Assembly: GCA_965223735.1 (NCBI GenBank)
Contig: OZ245010.1
Location: 1,674,001 to 1,738,000, forward strand
Length of the DNA: 64,000 nucleotides
Origin: CAYFZO01 sp965223735
GTDB lineage: Bacteria > Pseudomonadota > Gammaproteobacteria > Poriferisulfidales > Oxydemutatoraceae
Reading direction: 5' to 3'
Numbering within the stretch: the first letter of the stretch is position 1; the number at the start of each line of letters is the position of its first letter. Shown one piece after another: positions 53,054-60,863 of this stretch. A program made the position numbers and the translations under genes. The notes beneath the pieces are model-generated. The model was not told the DNA's origin, did no database searches, and saw only the letters and a program-made list of their open reading frames with translations.

Positions 53054-53227
53054 ATGGAAATAACTTTAGAAACCGTCTATGACAAGATCCAGGATTTGGA
53101 TCGCAAGATTGACGAATCAAGAATCAAGACCACACAGTGGGTGGTCGGCATCTTCATCGGCGCGGTAGTGATCATCTCTGCCATTGCAGGCGTCTATACC
53201 TCGGCTCTCATACTGCTGGCCAAGTAA
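53054..53227 (+). CDS. Small coiled-coil plus membrane-helix protein
   Basis: 57 aa; GAGGAG seven bases upstream favours ATG 53054 over 53048. The N-terminal amphipathic coil (LETVYDKIQDLDRKIDESRI) is followed by one membrane helix (VVGIFIGAVVIISAIAGVYT). The layout resembles small DUF1640/holin-accessory-like proteins and the ORF at 60248-60463. Function unknown. It lies between the two thyA-folA copies with its own promoter-like box. Confidence 0.6.
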   Translation: MEITLETVYDKIQDLDRKIDESRIKTTQWVVGIFIGAVVIISAIAGVYTSALILLAK

Positions 53228-53450
53228 AAACCGGAAGCGGCTGACGACGCCGCGCCCTCAAAAGTCCATACATTTGTGCCCCGCTGATATGCGGGGCGTT
53301 TTCATCGGCGGAACAGCCCCGGTGATCCGTGGCCACCGGCCGGGTATCCCGCGCCGGAGCGACACCGCAGCGCCGCCCAGATACAGGACTTTAGCCGGGC
53401 GCGATGACCCGTGCTGAACCGTACTGCTCTCCGTGTTATTGGCGGCTGTC

Positions 53451-54245
53451 GTGAAAGCGTATCTTGAACTGCTGTCTGCCGTGCTTGAACGCGGCGTCGC
53501 CAAAGACGACCGCACCGGCACCGGCACGCGCTCGCTGTTCGGCTGGCAGTCGCGTTATGACCTCGCGCAGGGTTTTCCGCTGGTGACGACCAAGCGCGTG
53601 CATTTCAAATCGGTGGTGTATGAGTTGCTGTGGTTTTTGCGCGGCGACACCAACGTTGCTTATCTCAACCGCAACGGCGTGACGATCTGGGACGAGTGGG
53701 CCGACGAGGACGGCAACCTGGGGCCGATCTACGGCCGGCAGTGGCGCTCGTGGCCCGCGCCGAACATGATGTACATTGATCAAGTGCAGCAAGTGGTGGA
53801 CGACCTCTGCGCCGACCCTGATTCGCGTCGGCTGCTGGTGTGCGCGTGGAACGTCGGTGAACTTGAATTCATGCACCTGCCGCCGTGTCATGTGCTGTTC
53901 CAGTTTTACGCGGCGCATGGGCGCCTTTCATGCCAGCTTTATCAGCGAAGCGCCGACGTTTTTCTCGGGGTGCCGTTCAACATTGCGTCTTATTCACTGC
54001 TGACGCTGATGGTCGCACAGGTGTGCGGTCTGGAACCTGGGGAGTTCGTCCACACTTTCGGCGACGTGCACCTGTACGACAGCCATGTTGCGCAGGCGCG
54101 GGAGCAGTTGCGGCGTGCGCCGAAACCACTGCCGCGCATCGAACTCAATCCGCAGGTGCAGAACCTTTTCTCTTTCGGATACAATGACGTTCACCTGCTC
54201 GACTACGAAGCGCATCCGCCGATCGCGGCGCCGGTCGCCGTATGA
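53451..54245 (+). CDS. thyA: Thymidylate synthase, copy 2
   Basis: 264 aa from GTG 53451. All catalytic motifs seen in copy 1 are kept (LPPCHVLFQFY, RSADVFLGVPFNIAS, FGDVHLYDSH), and no frame damage is present, so it is probably functional. Differences include YLNRNG, VQQVVDDLCADPD and ELEFMHLPP in place of YLNCNG, MQQVVEDLRADPD and ELELMRLPP. Overlaps folA copy 2 by 4 bp. Confidence 0.93.
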   Translation: MKAYLELLSAVLERGVAKDDRTGTGTRSLFGWQSRYDLAQGFPLVTTKRVHFKSVVYELLWFLRGDTNVAYLNRNGVTIWDEWADEDGNLGPIYGRQWRSWPAPNMMYIDQVQQVVDDLCADPDSRRLLVCAWNVGELEFMHLPPCHVLFQFYAAHGRLSCQLYQRSADVFLGVPFNIASYSLLTLMVAQVCGLEPGEFVHTFGDVHLYDSHVAQAREQLRRAPKPLPRIELNPQVQNLFSFGYNDVHLLDYEAHPPIAAPVAV

Positions 54246-54745
54246 GCGACGCGACCCCGCCGTTGAACGTCACGCTGATCGTCGCACACGCGCGCAACCG
54301 CGTGATCGGCAAAGACCATGCGATGGTGTGGCATTTGTCGGCGGATCTCAAGCGATTCAGGCGGATCACGACCGGCAGGCCGGTGGTGATGGGGCGCAGG
54401 ACTTTCGAAACCCTCGCGCGGCCGTTGCCAGAACGACGCAATATCGTGCTCAGCCGCGACTTTGCGTACGTCGCTGCCGGTTGCGAAGTCATGCACGCAC
54501 TCGATGAACTGCACGTGTTGCCCGGCGATGAGGAATGTATGGTCATCGGCGGCGCAGAGGTGTACCGCCAGTGCCTGCCGCTGTGCCGGCGTATTCATCT
54601 CACGCTGGTGCAGGCCGAACCCGACGGCGACGTTTTCTTTCCGGAGCTTGATAAAGGCGAGTGGCAGTGGGAGCAGGTGGGAGAGCATTCCGCTGATGAG
54701 AAGAATGATTATGAGATGGTGTTTTGGGAATTGCGGAGGAGGTGA
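54242..54745 (+). CDS. folA: Dihydrofolate reductase, copy 2 (variant Met20 loop)
   Basis: 167 aa, intact. The Met20 loop reads DHAMVWHLSADL: Val replaces the almost invariant Pro (residue 29 here, Pro21 in E. coli numbering). Changes at this Pro in E. coli DHFR are known to reduce trimethoprim sensitivity. Other changes from copy 1 are SRDFAYVAAG, HALDELHVLPG and GEHSADE. The duplicate may thus be an altered-affinity enzyme (inference). Confidence 0.92.
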   Translation: MSDATPPLNVTLIVAHARNRVIGKDHAMVWHLSADLKRFRRITTGRPVVMGRRTFETLARPLPERRNIVLSRDFAYVAAGCEVMHALDELHVLPGDEECMVIGGAEVYRQCLPLCRRIHLTLVQAEPDGDVFFPELDKGEWQWEQVGEHSADEKNDYEMVFWELRRR

Positions 54746-54843
54746 AGTGGAGTTATCTAGATGTAGTTTCTTCCCAATACTTTTTAATATGCCCCCCCCC
54801 TGATGCTGCTAGAAAAATTTGGAAGATGAGTTTAGTTTCTACC

Positions 54844-55406
54844 GTTGTGAATTGCGGATAGGCCTTGGTCAGTTATACTTTTTATGCGCCGTGTCATAAT
54901 AGAGCTCCTGTTGTGAATTGCGGATAGGCCTTGGTCAGTTATACTCCCGCGCTCCAGGAACGTCCATCATCTCCAGTTGTGAATTGCGGATAGGCCTTGG
55001 TCAGTTATACTGCTGATCATATTCTACCGGTGGATGGAGGCGTTGTGAATTGCGGATAGGCCTTGGTCAGTTATACTATTCAGTTCCTCAATTAAAACAC
55101 CTTTAGCGTTGTGAATTGCGGATAGGCCTTGGTCAGTTATACTGCAACACATCGTGCTGTCGTGTTGGGGCATGTTGTGAATTGCGGATAGGCCTTGGTC
55201 AGTTATACTAAGCTGCTTATCGACAACCTTCTGTGTCAGTTGTGAATTGCGGATAGGCCTTGGTCAGTTATACTTACCGCACGTTCCCTGTCTTTACCAG
55301 TCAAGTTGTGAATTGCGGATAGGCCTTGGTCAGTTATACTTGAACTGATTGCGCCTCTACCCCCTGATTAGTTGTGAATTGCGGATAGGCCTTGGTCAGT
55401 TATACT
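54844..55406 (+). CRISPR. Type II-C CRISPR array: 9 repeats of 36 bp, 8 spacers
   Basis: Identical repeats, first half GTTGTGAATTGCGGATAG and second half GCCTTGGTCAGTTATACT, start at 54844, 54910, 54976, 55042, 55108, 55174, 55239, 55305 and 55371. Spacers are 30 bp, except the sixth (29 bp). Orientation is set by complementarity with the plus-strand tracrRNA: crRNAs read plus, opposite to the cas genes. Each repeat ends in TATACT, a good -10 box, as in type II-C arrays with repeat-embedded promoters. No diverged terminal repeat was seen. Spacer targets cannot be judged here. Confidence 0.98.
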
Positions 55407-55454
55407 CGCCACAATGCAACAGGCTGATTTTTATAAAATTTCCAAGTATTGGAA

Positions 55455-55787
55455 TTACAGAAATTCCAGTTGTGTGGGTGGTTGTTCAATTGGTTTGGTC
55501 TTTTTTCCGTAGAAAACTTGTATTTTCCCAAATTGTTTATCGGTAATTTTTAGGATTCTTATTTCTCCATCGGGTGGCAGACAGCTTTTAACGCGTGCCA
55601 CATGAACTTGTGCATTTTCTTCACTCGCACAGTGTCGCATATAAACAGAATACTGCATCATACCAAAGCCATCTACTAATAGGTTCTTCCGGAATTTGGA
55701 GTATTGTTTTCTTGCTGACTTAGTATCTGTCGGGAGATCAAACAATACAATAACCCACATAGTATGCGTTCCTCCAAAGCTAATCAT
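55455..55787 (-). CDS. cas2: CRISPR adaptation endonuclease Cas2
   Basis: 110 aa. It starts MISFGGTHTMWVIVLFDLPTDTKSARKQYSKFRKNL, with the catalytic Asp of FDLP and the ferredoxin-like fold (MMQYSVYMRHCAS, GEIRILKITDKQF). Forms the integrase complex with Cas1. Overlaps cas1 by 4 bp; ends 49 bp from the array, convergent with it. Confidence 0.95.
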   Translation of the reverse strand: MISFGGTHTMWVIVLFDLPTDTKSARKQYSKFRKNLLVDGFGMMQYSVYMRHCASEENAQVHVARVKSCLPPDGEIRILKITDKQFGKIQVFYGKKTKPIEQPPTQLEFL

Positions 55788-56683
55788 TGATCTTCCTTAA
55801 TTCTCGTTGGAATATTCAGAGCTTTGGTTGCGCCAAACATCACGGATTTTAGATTAGCCATAAGATGGTGAGAGGCAACCATTAGGGGCAAGGGTTGGTC
55901 TTTCCAAATTACAGCGTTGCTAAGTAATTCTAGTAAATATCGTTTGTTATTTTTACAAATTTTTGGTTCGGAATCTTGCCTTGCAATTTTCCAAACTACT
56001 AAATCAACCCAAGGACGGAAAGGTTCCATTAAATCGTCTGCTAGACAAAGTCCGTTGTACTGATTGTGGTGGTGTAATCCTAATGCCGGATGAAGCCCGC
56101 TACCCACTAATGATCGAGCCACCATTGCCCGGATGATGGCGTAACCATAGTTAAGTAAGGCGTTGATGCCACTTTGGTTACGGTCTCGACGAAAGTTTTG
56201 TCCCATTAACAAGCGCCAGTACAGTTGTGCTGCTTGAGCTTCATGATTTTCTTTATCGCTGGATTTTACCTTTATAGCTATACGTTTTAGTGTTGCTGAA
56301 CTGACATTTAGGCGGTCTAAAGTATCTACTTGCTGTATGATTTTGTGGCGAACAATCTGCTGCCATAGACGATTTTTAGTTGATTTAGAAACTGATATTT
56401 GTTGCTGCAGAACCTTTGTATGCAGACTGTGTCCTTCACTAATCGGCAAAATAACGGAGTAAGGGATGTATTGCTCGTCACAGAAAACAACAACCGTATT
56501 GTTTTTTTGGCATACGATTAGTGTTTTTTGAGTAATAACAATTGCAGGGTGTTGTAGTATGAGAATCCCTATATCTTCAACTGGAATAACAGCCGCTAAT
56601 TCCCCTGATTTTTCTATTAAGAGTTGATTGTTTTGGGTGCGAATATATGCCCGTTCACTGATATCAACCGTCCGCTTAATCAT
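55784..56683 (-). CDS. cas1: CRISPR integrase Cas1 (type II)
   Basis: 299 aa. MIKRTVDISERAYIRTQNNQLLI start, beta domain, then the metal site: ENHEAQAAQLYWRLL (Glu), GLHHHNQYNGLCLADDLMEPFRP (His and Glu/Asp). Inserts new spacers with Cas2. Start overlaps the end of the shifted cas9 frame by 8 bp, consistent with a once continuous cas9-cas1-cas2 operon. Confidence 0.95.
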   Translation of the reverse strand: MIKRTVDISERAYIRTQNNQLLIEKSGELAAVIPVEDIGILILQHPAIVITQKTLIVCQKNNTVVVFCDEQYIPYSVILPISEGHSLHTKVLQQQISVSKSTKNRLWQQIVRHKIIQQVDTLDRLNVSSATLKRIAIKVKSSDKENHEAQAAQLYWRLLMGQNFRRDRNQSGINALLNYGYAIIRAMVARSLVGSGLHPALGLHHHNQYNGLCLADDLMEPFRPWVDLVVWKIARQDSEPKICKNNKRYLLELLSNAVIWKDQPLPLMVASHHLMANLKSVMFGATKALNIPTRIKEDQ

Positions 56684-59600
56684 CCAACGATTTTCCTATT
56701 GCATTTATTTTCAAAGGTTTCAATTCATATTGCATTAGTGCGGGAATCGTTGATTCTCTATCTAGCAATGTTTCAGTTGGGTTGTTAATTTCGGCTGCTG
56801 TATGCAAACGTAGCTTTAGATGCTTTCCCTGTTGGTCGATCTTTTGAATTCTATATATTTTATTTGTTTTATCTTTTTGTATTGAAACCAAATCATTAAT
56901 ATGCAATGCCATGACAAACTCGTAATCTTTGCCATGTTGAGTTTCAACTATTGGGCGTTTAGCTCCATTGATGCCTCGTGCGCGATAAGCCGCTTCCATC
57001 ATAGTGATAAAAACCCCCTTGTGGCTGCCATTTTTTGTGACGAATAACTTCCACATGATGAATATTTCCATACGTCATCCACCGAAAAATCTCTCCTTGC
57101 TTGTTACGAATACCGAATTTTGTTTTTTCTAGTCTTGACTTATTGGTCTTAGATTGAATCATGCGTACCCGTTTTATTGGTGTTCTACCGTCTTTGTGAT
57201 AAACTCCTTTTGAAAAGGCTTCTTTAGGGTTGTTATCATGCTTTTTCAAATGTTTTCGTACTTGTTTTTTAATGGCAGGGTCGCAAATTTTATCAACTCG
57301 GAATTGAGTAAACTTCCCGTCCAGTTTTTTTCTGTAAACTGTACCAACTCCTTTTACAAATCCTGCACCTGTATCTTCATGCAGCTTTCCGCTGATTTTG
57401 CGTCGTGGCACATGGGAGACGATCATATTTTCCAAATGCGATTCTGTTTCCGCACGTAAATCTTGCCAAGGGGGGTCCGTTAATAAATCGCGCATACCAA
57501 GGCCAGTGCGTTTATCAGCTTGTAAACTATTAGCAGTAGTAAAGAGTGTCTGATAAAACCCTCTATCAATGCACGCGGTAACAACTGCATCTATTGCGTG
57601 ATGGCGATGATCTTTTCGTTCTTTTTTATTGGTTTTACCTAATAGGCTGTTAAGGTCCCAATGACGGCATAACCAGTAGGTCATTATTCCACGTGTAAAG
57701 GATATATCGGCCCCAAGCGTTTTTAGATATTCGTGTGCTTCCCGACAAATGTAACGAGTGTCGGTAAGTTGGCTCCCAATGAAGTCTCTTTCCAGTAAAT
57801 CAGATTCAACCATGTAAAACCGCTTTTGTTTGATAAGTAATTTTTTCCCCCATCGGGGAAGTGCCTGGGTAATCTGATTCCATTTTTCTGGATTACTACC
57901 AAAAGCATCTTTGGGAGTGCGATTGCCTTTAGCGCGATTCTCCTCAGCAAAGCAAACGACTTTGTTCATGTAGGAATCATCTAAAGATCTACTCAATGGC
58001 AGAATATGGTCTATTTCTGTGTTAGCACTGAATAAATTTGCTCTGCAGATCATTCCCCCGCTGTAAATGCAACACTCGTTTTGATCTTTCCACAGTCGAT
58101 ATTTTATTCTTATGGCAGGTTGTGGGTAACTGCTGAGATTAAGCTCGGGGTGCTGCTTACAAAATCCTTTATATTCTTCAACTGCTTCATTATTCATTTG
58201 AGTCTTCTTATTCTCTTGCTCTATATGTTCTTTGTGTCGTTTGGTGTTCATTTTCAAATCCCGCAACATTTCTATGCGAATAGTATCCGGTTTGCCGTGC
58301 TCCACAATAACAGCGTTAATTACTCGCCGCAGTTCATGCAAAGCTTTATTCACAATCGGGTTGCGTGTCTCAGGTGGCCAACCTAGGCGGTCGGCAATTT
58401 TCACTTCTGTTTTATATCCATATCCCGCGGCAATTCTGGCATCGGAATAAATTTTCCCTTCCATCATATACGGCAATAATTTTTTAATGGCCTTTGAAGA
58501 AAGATTTGCGTGTCCAGGCTCAAATTCAATCATGCACAAACGAACTGCTGTATTGCCATTGTATTTCCAGTGATTCATAAGACGTTTTTTCAGTGCGGAC
58601 TTTTTCCGAATTGTTATCAAATCTTCGACCAAAGCGAATTGTTTTTCTGCCGAATATTCATCCCACTCTGAAATGACTTCACGTATGGCACAAGCAGTTG
58701 TGTTCCCATTTAACTTTTTAACACTAGTCTTAAGGTTGAACTGTGTGCCTCGATCCAATCTCAGACCTTCGTGAATTTTAGGAAATTTCGGATGCGAGTT
58801 ATTCTCAAACAAGAGCCAAAGCATTTCTCTTTCTGTATTGCTTAAAGATATATACCGTTCGGAGTTGCTGTCGAAATATCGCAAGTTATTGATGTCTTGC
58901 ATGTAACGAAATTTTTGGTACTCGAGGCGTGCAACTGAACTGCGCGTACAGTCTTTTTCAAGAGAGCACTTGTCAACACGATCAGGGTTTAGTTTGATTG
59001 GTCGTTGATGAAAAACAATATCTTCTATCTGTTCCTTTGATTCATTGGTCAACATATCGTGACATTGAGATTGTTGTTGCCAAATAGCGTCCAGTTCTTC
59101 CTTATACATTCTTCGGTCGGTTCTAAGGAGCCCTCCATCGTGAAGACGATTTCGCTTACATTCATGTGCGGGCAATGAGGCCAAATATTCCCCAAGCGTT
59201 CTGTAACCCGATTGCTCAATTTTGTCTCTTACTTGACTGATATCTTTTTTGAAATCCGTTTCCTCCTCGTTATCTTTGGCAGTAGCATCAGAGGCATCTT
59301 CACCTAGTTCTTCCATGGTTGCGAGAACGTCAGGATCATCCAGCATATCTTGTCCAAGTAAGGTTTTTTTATTACTTAAAAATCCTCGGCGTTGTACCAA
59401 GTGCAACAATACGCGCCCCAGTTCATAAGGCGAGAGTGGCTCGTCCAGTGCCTTAGCCCGCAATTGGTACGGATCGCCTAATTTATTGAGCATAATTTCC
59501 GGTTGCGGGTCCTGCTTCAACGATTCTGGCAGAAGGTTCAATCTGATCAGGTAGCGCAACATCTTTTGTTTGCGCCGTGTTCTGCGTTGAATAACTCTTC

Positions 59601-59784
59601 GTGCCAAGCGGCACTTTCGCCGATGGATATTCTTCGGGGTAGGGTTTTTATCCTCCACCGCACGTTGAAAAATTCGGCATCCCAAGTCAATTAGGCCGGT
59701 TGGTTTGTCATGCTTATCCGCCTCAAGCAATGCCCATCCTATGGAATTGCTGCCGAGATCAAGCCCTAACACCTTCTTGCTCAT
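56676..59784 (-). CDS. cas9: Cas9, type II-C, with a frameshift near the 3' end
   Basis: Starting at ATG 59784 (MSKKVLGLDLGSNSIGWALL) the main frame runs to a stop at 56959. Catalytic residues are present: RuvC-I Asp9, bridge helix RRKCRLARRVIQRRTRRKQK, RuvC-II IRIEMLRD (about 505), HNH EIDHILPLSRSLDD (His about 593) with NRAKGN, and RuvC-III DHRHHAIDAVV (about 732). After YGNIHHVEVIRHKK the expected C-terminal continuation (NGSHKGVFITMMEAAYRARG, then NGAKRPIVETQHG) is in the next frame, up to 56676. Removing one A from an A6 run restores a single protein of about 1035 aa, a normal II-C size. The shift separates the PAM-interacting end. A longer ATG at 59877 would cross the anti-repeat and is rejected. 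Confidence 0.9.
57031..57036 (-). other. A6 homopolymer at the cas9 frameshift
   Basis: T6 on the plus strand, A6 in cas9 sense (CGTCACAAAAAATGGCAGC). With A5 the reading is Arg-His-Lys-Asn-Gly-Ser, joining both conserved halves. Confidence 0.85.
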
Positions 59785-59805
59785 AGATGCATTCTCGTAT
59801 ATACT
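59777..59805 (+). promoter_or_regulatory. tracrRNA promoter
   Basis: TTGCTC (59777-59782), exactly 17 bp, then TATACT (59800-59805). Predicted start falls at about 59812, the first base of the anti-repeat. It lies over the cas9 start codon on the opposite strand. Confidence 0.6.
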
Positions 59806-59812
59806 GGCCAGT

Positions 59813-59920
59813 AGTATAACTGACCAAGGCCTATCGATTAGCTTTTCATACCAATGAAATATCTTTTTCGTAGGCAACGCTTTTAAGCGACCAAGAGCCC
59901 TCCCAGCGGGGGCTCTTTTA
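59813..59920 (+). ncRNA. tracrRNA
   Basis: The anti-repeat AGTATAACTGACCAAGGCCT (59813-59832, extending to 59834) is a perfect 22-nt reverse complement of the 3' part of the CRISPR repeat. Downstream come a TTCAT-ACCA-ATGAA hairpin, a CGCTT-TT-AAGCG hairpin and a terminator AGAGCCC...GGGCTCT followed by T4 (59895-59919). This is the standard order anti-repeat, nexus-type hairpins, terminator. It is required for crRNA maturation by RNase III and for Cas9 loading in type II systems. Divergent from cas9. Confidence 0.9.
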
Positions 59921-60054
59921 ATATCTGGGAATTATAATAGATAACCTAACGACAAGATTGCTCGTTGAGCATCAAGTGAAGTATTGTCACTCCGCAAACA
60001 CTTTCTCGAGGATGTAAATTAATCTGTGTAAGCGGCCAGTTCATGTTATGATCG

Positions 60055-60245
60055 GCACCCGGTCGCCGAACAGTATGATGAACTGATCCAGGGCCGCTTT
60101 CCAGTCCCTGATCGGCAGCGTCCATTTCTTTGACGCATTCCGCAAACCAGGATACAGGCAGTTTCCGGATCGCGTCGTCATGTGGGAACGCCCTGCGCCC
60201 CTTGATCACTTTCCTCAAACTGTAGTTCAGAGACTCGATATCCCT
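60055..60245 (-). pseudogene. IS256-family transposase remnant
   Basis: Minus-strand translation gives ESLNYSLRKVIKGRRAFPHDD followed, in another frame, by WTLPIRDWKAALDQFIILFGDRV: the well-known C-terminus of IS256 (mutator) transposases, here frameshifted and lacking the rest. Confidence 0.8.
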
Positions 60246-60247
60246 CC

Positions 60248-60463
60248 ATGGGCACTACCTCGCTATACCGGGCACTCATCGAGGCGAACGTGTCTGATGG
60301 GACCACCAAGAAAGCAGTTGAGGGACTGATTTCTGTTAATGAGGCGGCTACGAAAATGGACATCGCCGAATTGGAAGTCAGGCTGATCAAATGGATCGTT
60401 GCCACCGCTATTGCTGTCGGCGGTGCAGTCATTGCAGCCATGGGGTTGATCGCCAGGCTCTGA
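60248..60463 (+). CDS. Small coiled-coil plus membrane-helix protein, possibly 5'-truncated
   Basis: 71 aa. The C-terminal half MDIAELEVRLIKWIVATAIA plus VGGAVIAAMGLIARL resembles DUF1640-type proteins (coil followed by a membrane helix). The N-terminus abuts the transposase remnant directly, so the original start may be lost. Function unknown. Confidence 0.5.
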   Translation: MGTTSLYRALIEANVSDGTTKKAVEGLISVNEAATKMDIAELEVRLIKWIVATAIAVGGAVIAAMGLIARL

Positions 60464-60469
60464 TAAGCT

Positions 60470-60552
60470 TTCCATCGCCAAGTCAGAAGTCAAGCTGATC
60501 ATCAGCGTGGAGCATTGCCGCCTTGATCATTGCGGTCGCGCATTGTCTTAAG
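60470..60552 (+). pseudogene. Degenerate second copy of the coil-helix tail
   Basis: IAKSEVKLI in one frame and AWSIAALIIAVAHCL in the next mirror the end of the preceding small gene. Too short and frameshifted to be functional. Confidence 0.45.
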
Positions 60553-60562
60553 GAGAGCGAAC

Positions 60563-60844
60563 ATGACTTCGACTCCCCGTCAATCAGAAGTAGCCACACG
60601 CTGGCGTTCTCGCGGGTTCAGTTGTGACCTGTGGGTGGACCCGCCGGGGCAGTGCTGGGAGGATTTCACGCACGCGACCGACGAACTGGTGATGGTGGTC
60701 GAGGGTGAAGTCGAATTCGAGATCACGGGTGAGGTGCGCCGTCCCGCGCCCGGAGAGGAGCTGCTGATACCGGCAGGCGCCGTTCATTCAGTTCGCAATA
60801 TCGGCGCCGGCACCGCCCGTTGGTTATACGGTTATAAGCGTTGA
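60563..60844 (+). CDS. Cupin-domain protein
   Basis: 93 aa from ATG 60563, with AAGGAGAG upstream. Single cupin barrel: DFTHATDELVMVVEGEVEFEITGEV and PGEELLIPAGAVHSVRNIG, with conserved His, Glu and His metal-ligand positions mostly present. Small standalone cupins of this type are common; ligand unknown. GC-rich, unlike the CRISPR locus next door. Confidence 0.8.
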   Translation: MTSTPRQSEVATRWRSRGFSCDLWVDPPGQCWEDFTHATDELVMVVEGEVEFEITGEVRRPAPGEELLIPAGAVHSVRNIGAGTARWLYGYKR

Positions 60845-60863
60845 GGCCGAGGCAGACGCCTGG

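Larger units (their letters stand above)
51305..54745 (+). repeat. Tandem duplication of thyA-folA (2094-bp spacing)
   Basis: Two copies of a roughly 1.45-kb block (about 51305-52680 and 53399-54775) include about 50 bp upstream of thyA (GCGCGATGACCCGTGCTGAA), thyA, folA and about 40 bp after folA. The copies are highly similar but carry many scattered changes, including amino-acid replacements. The 700-bp spacer between them holds a small membrane-protein gene and a poly-C run. Confidence 0.95.

Noticed and set aside
59785..59877. Longer Cas9 start at 59877
   Set aside because: It would place the tracrRNA anti-repeat and promoter inside the coding region and add residues not found before the RuvC-I strand; ATG 59784 gives the family start.
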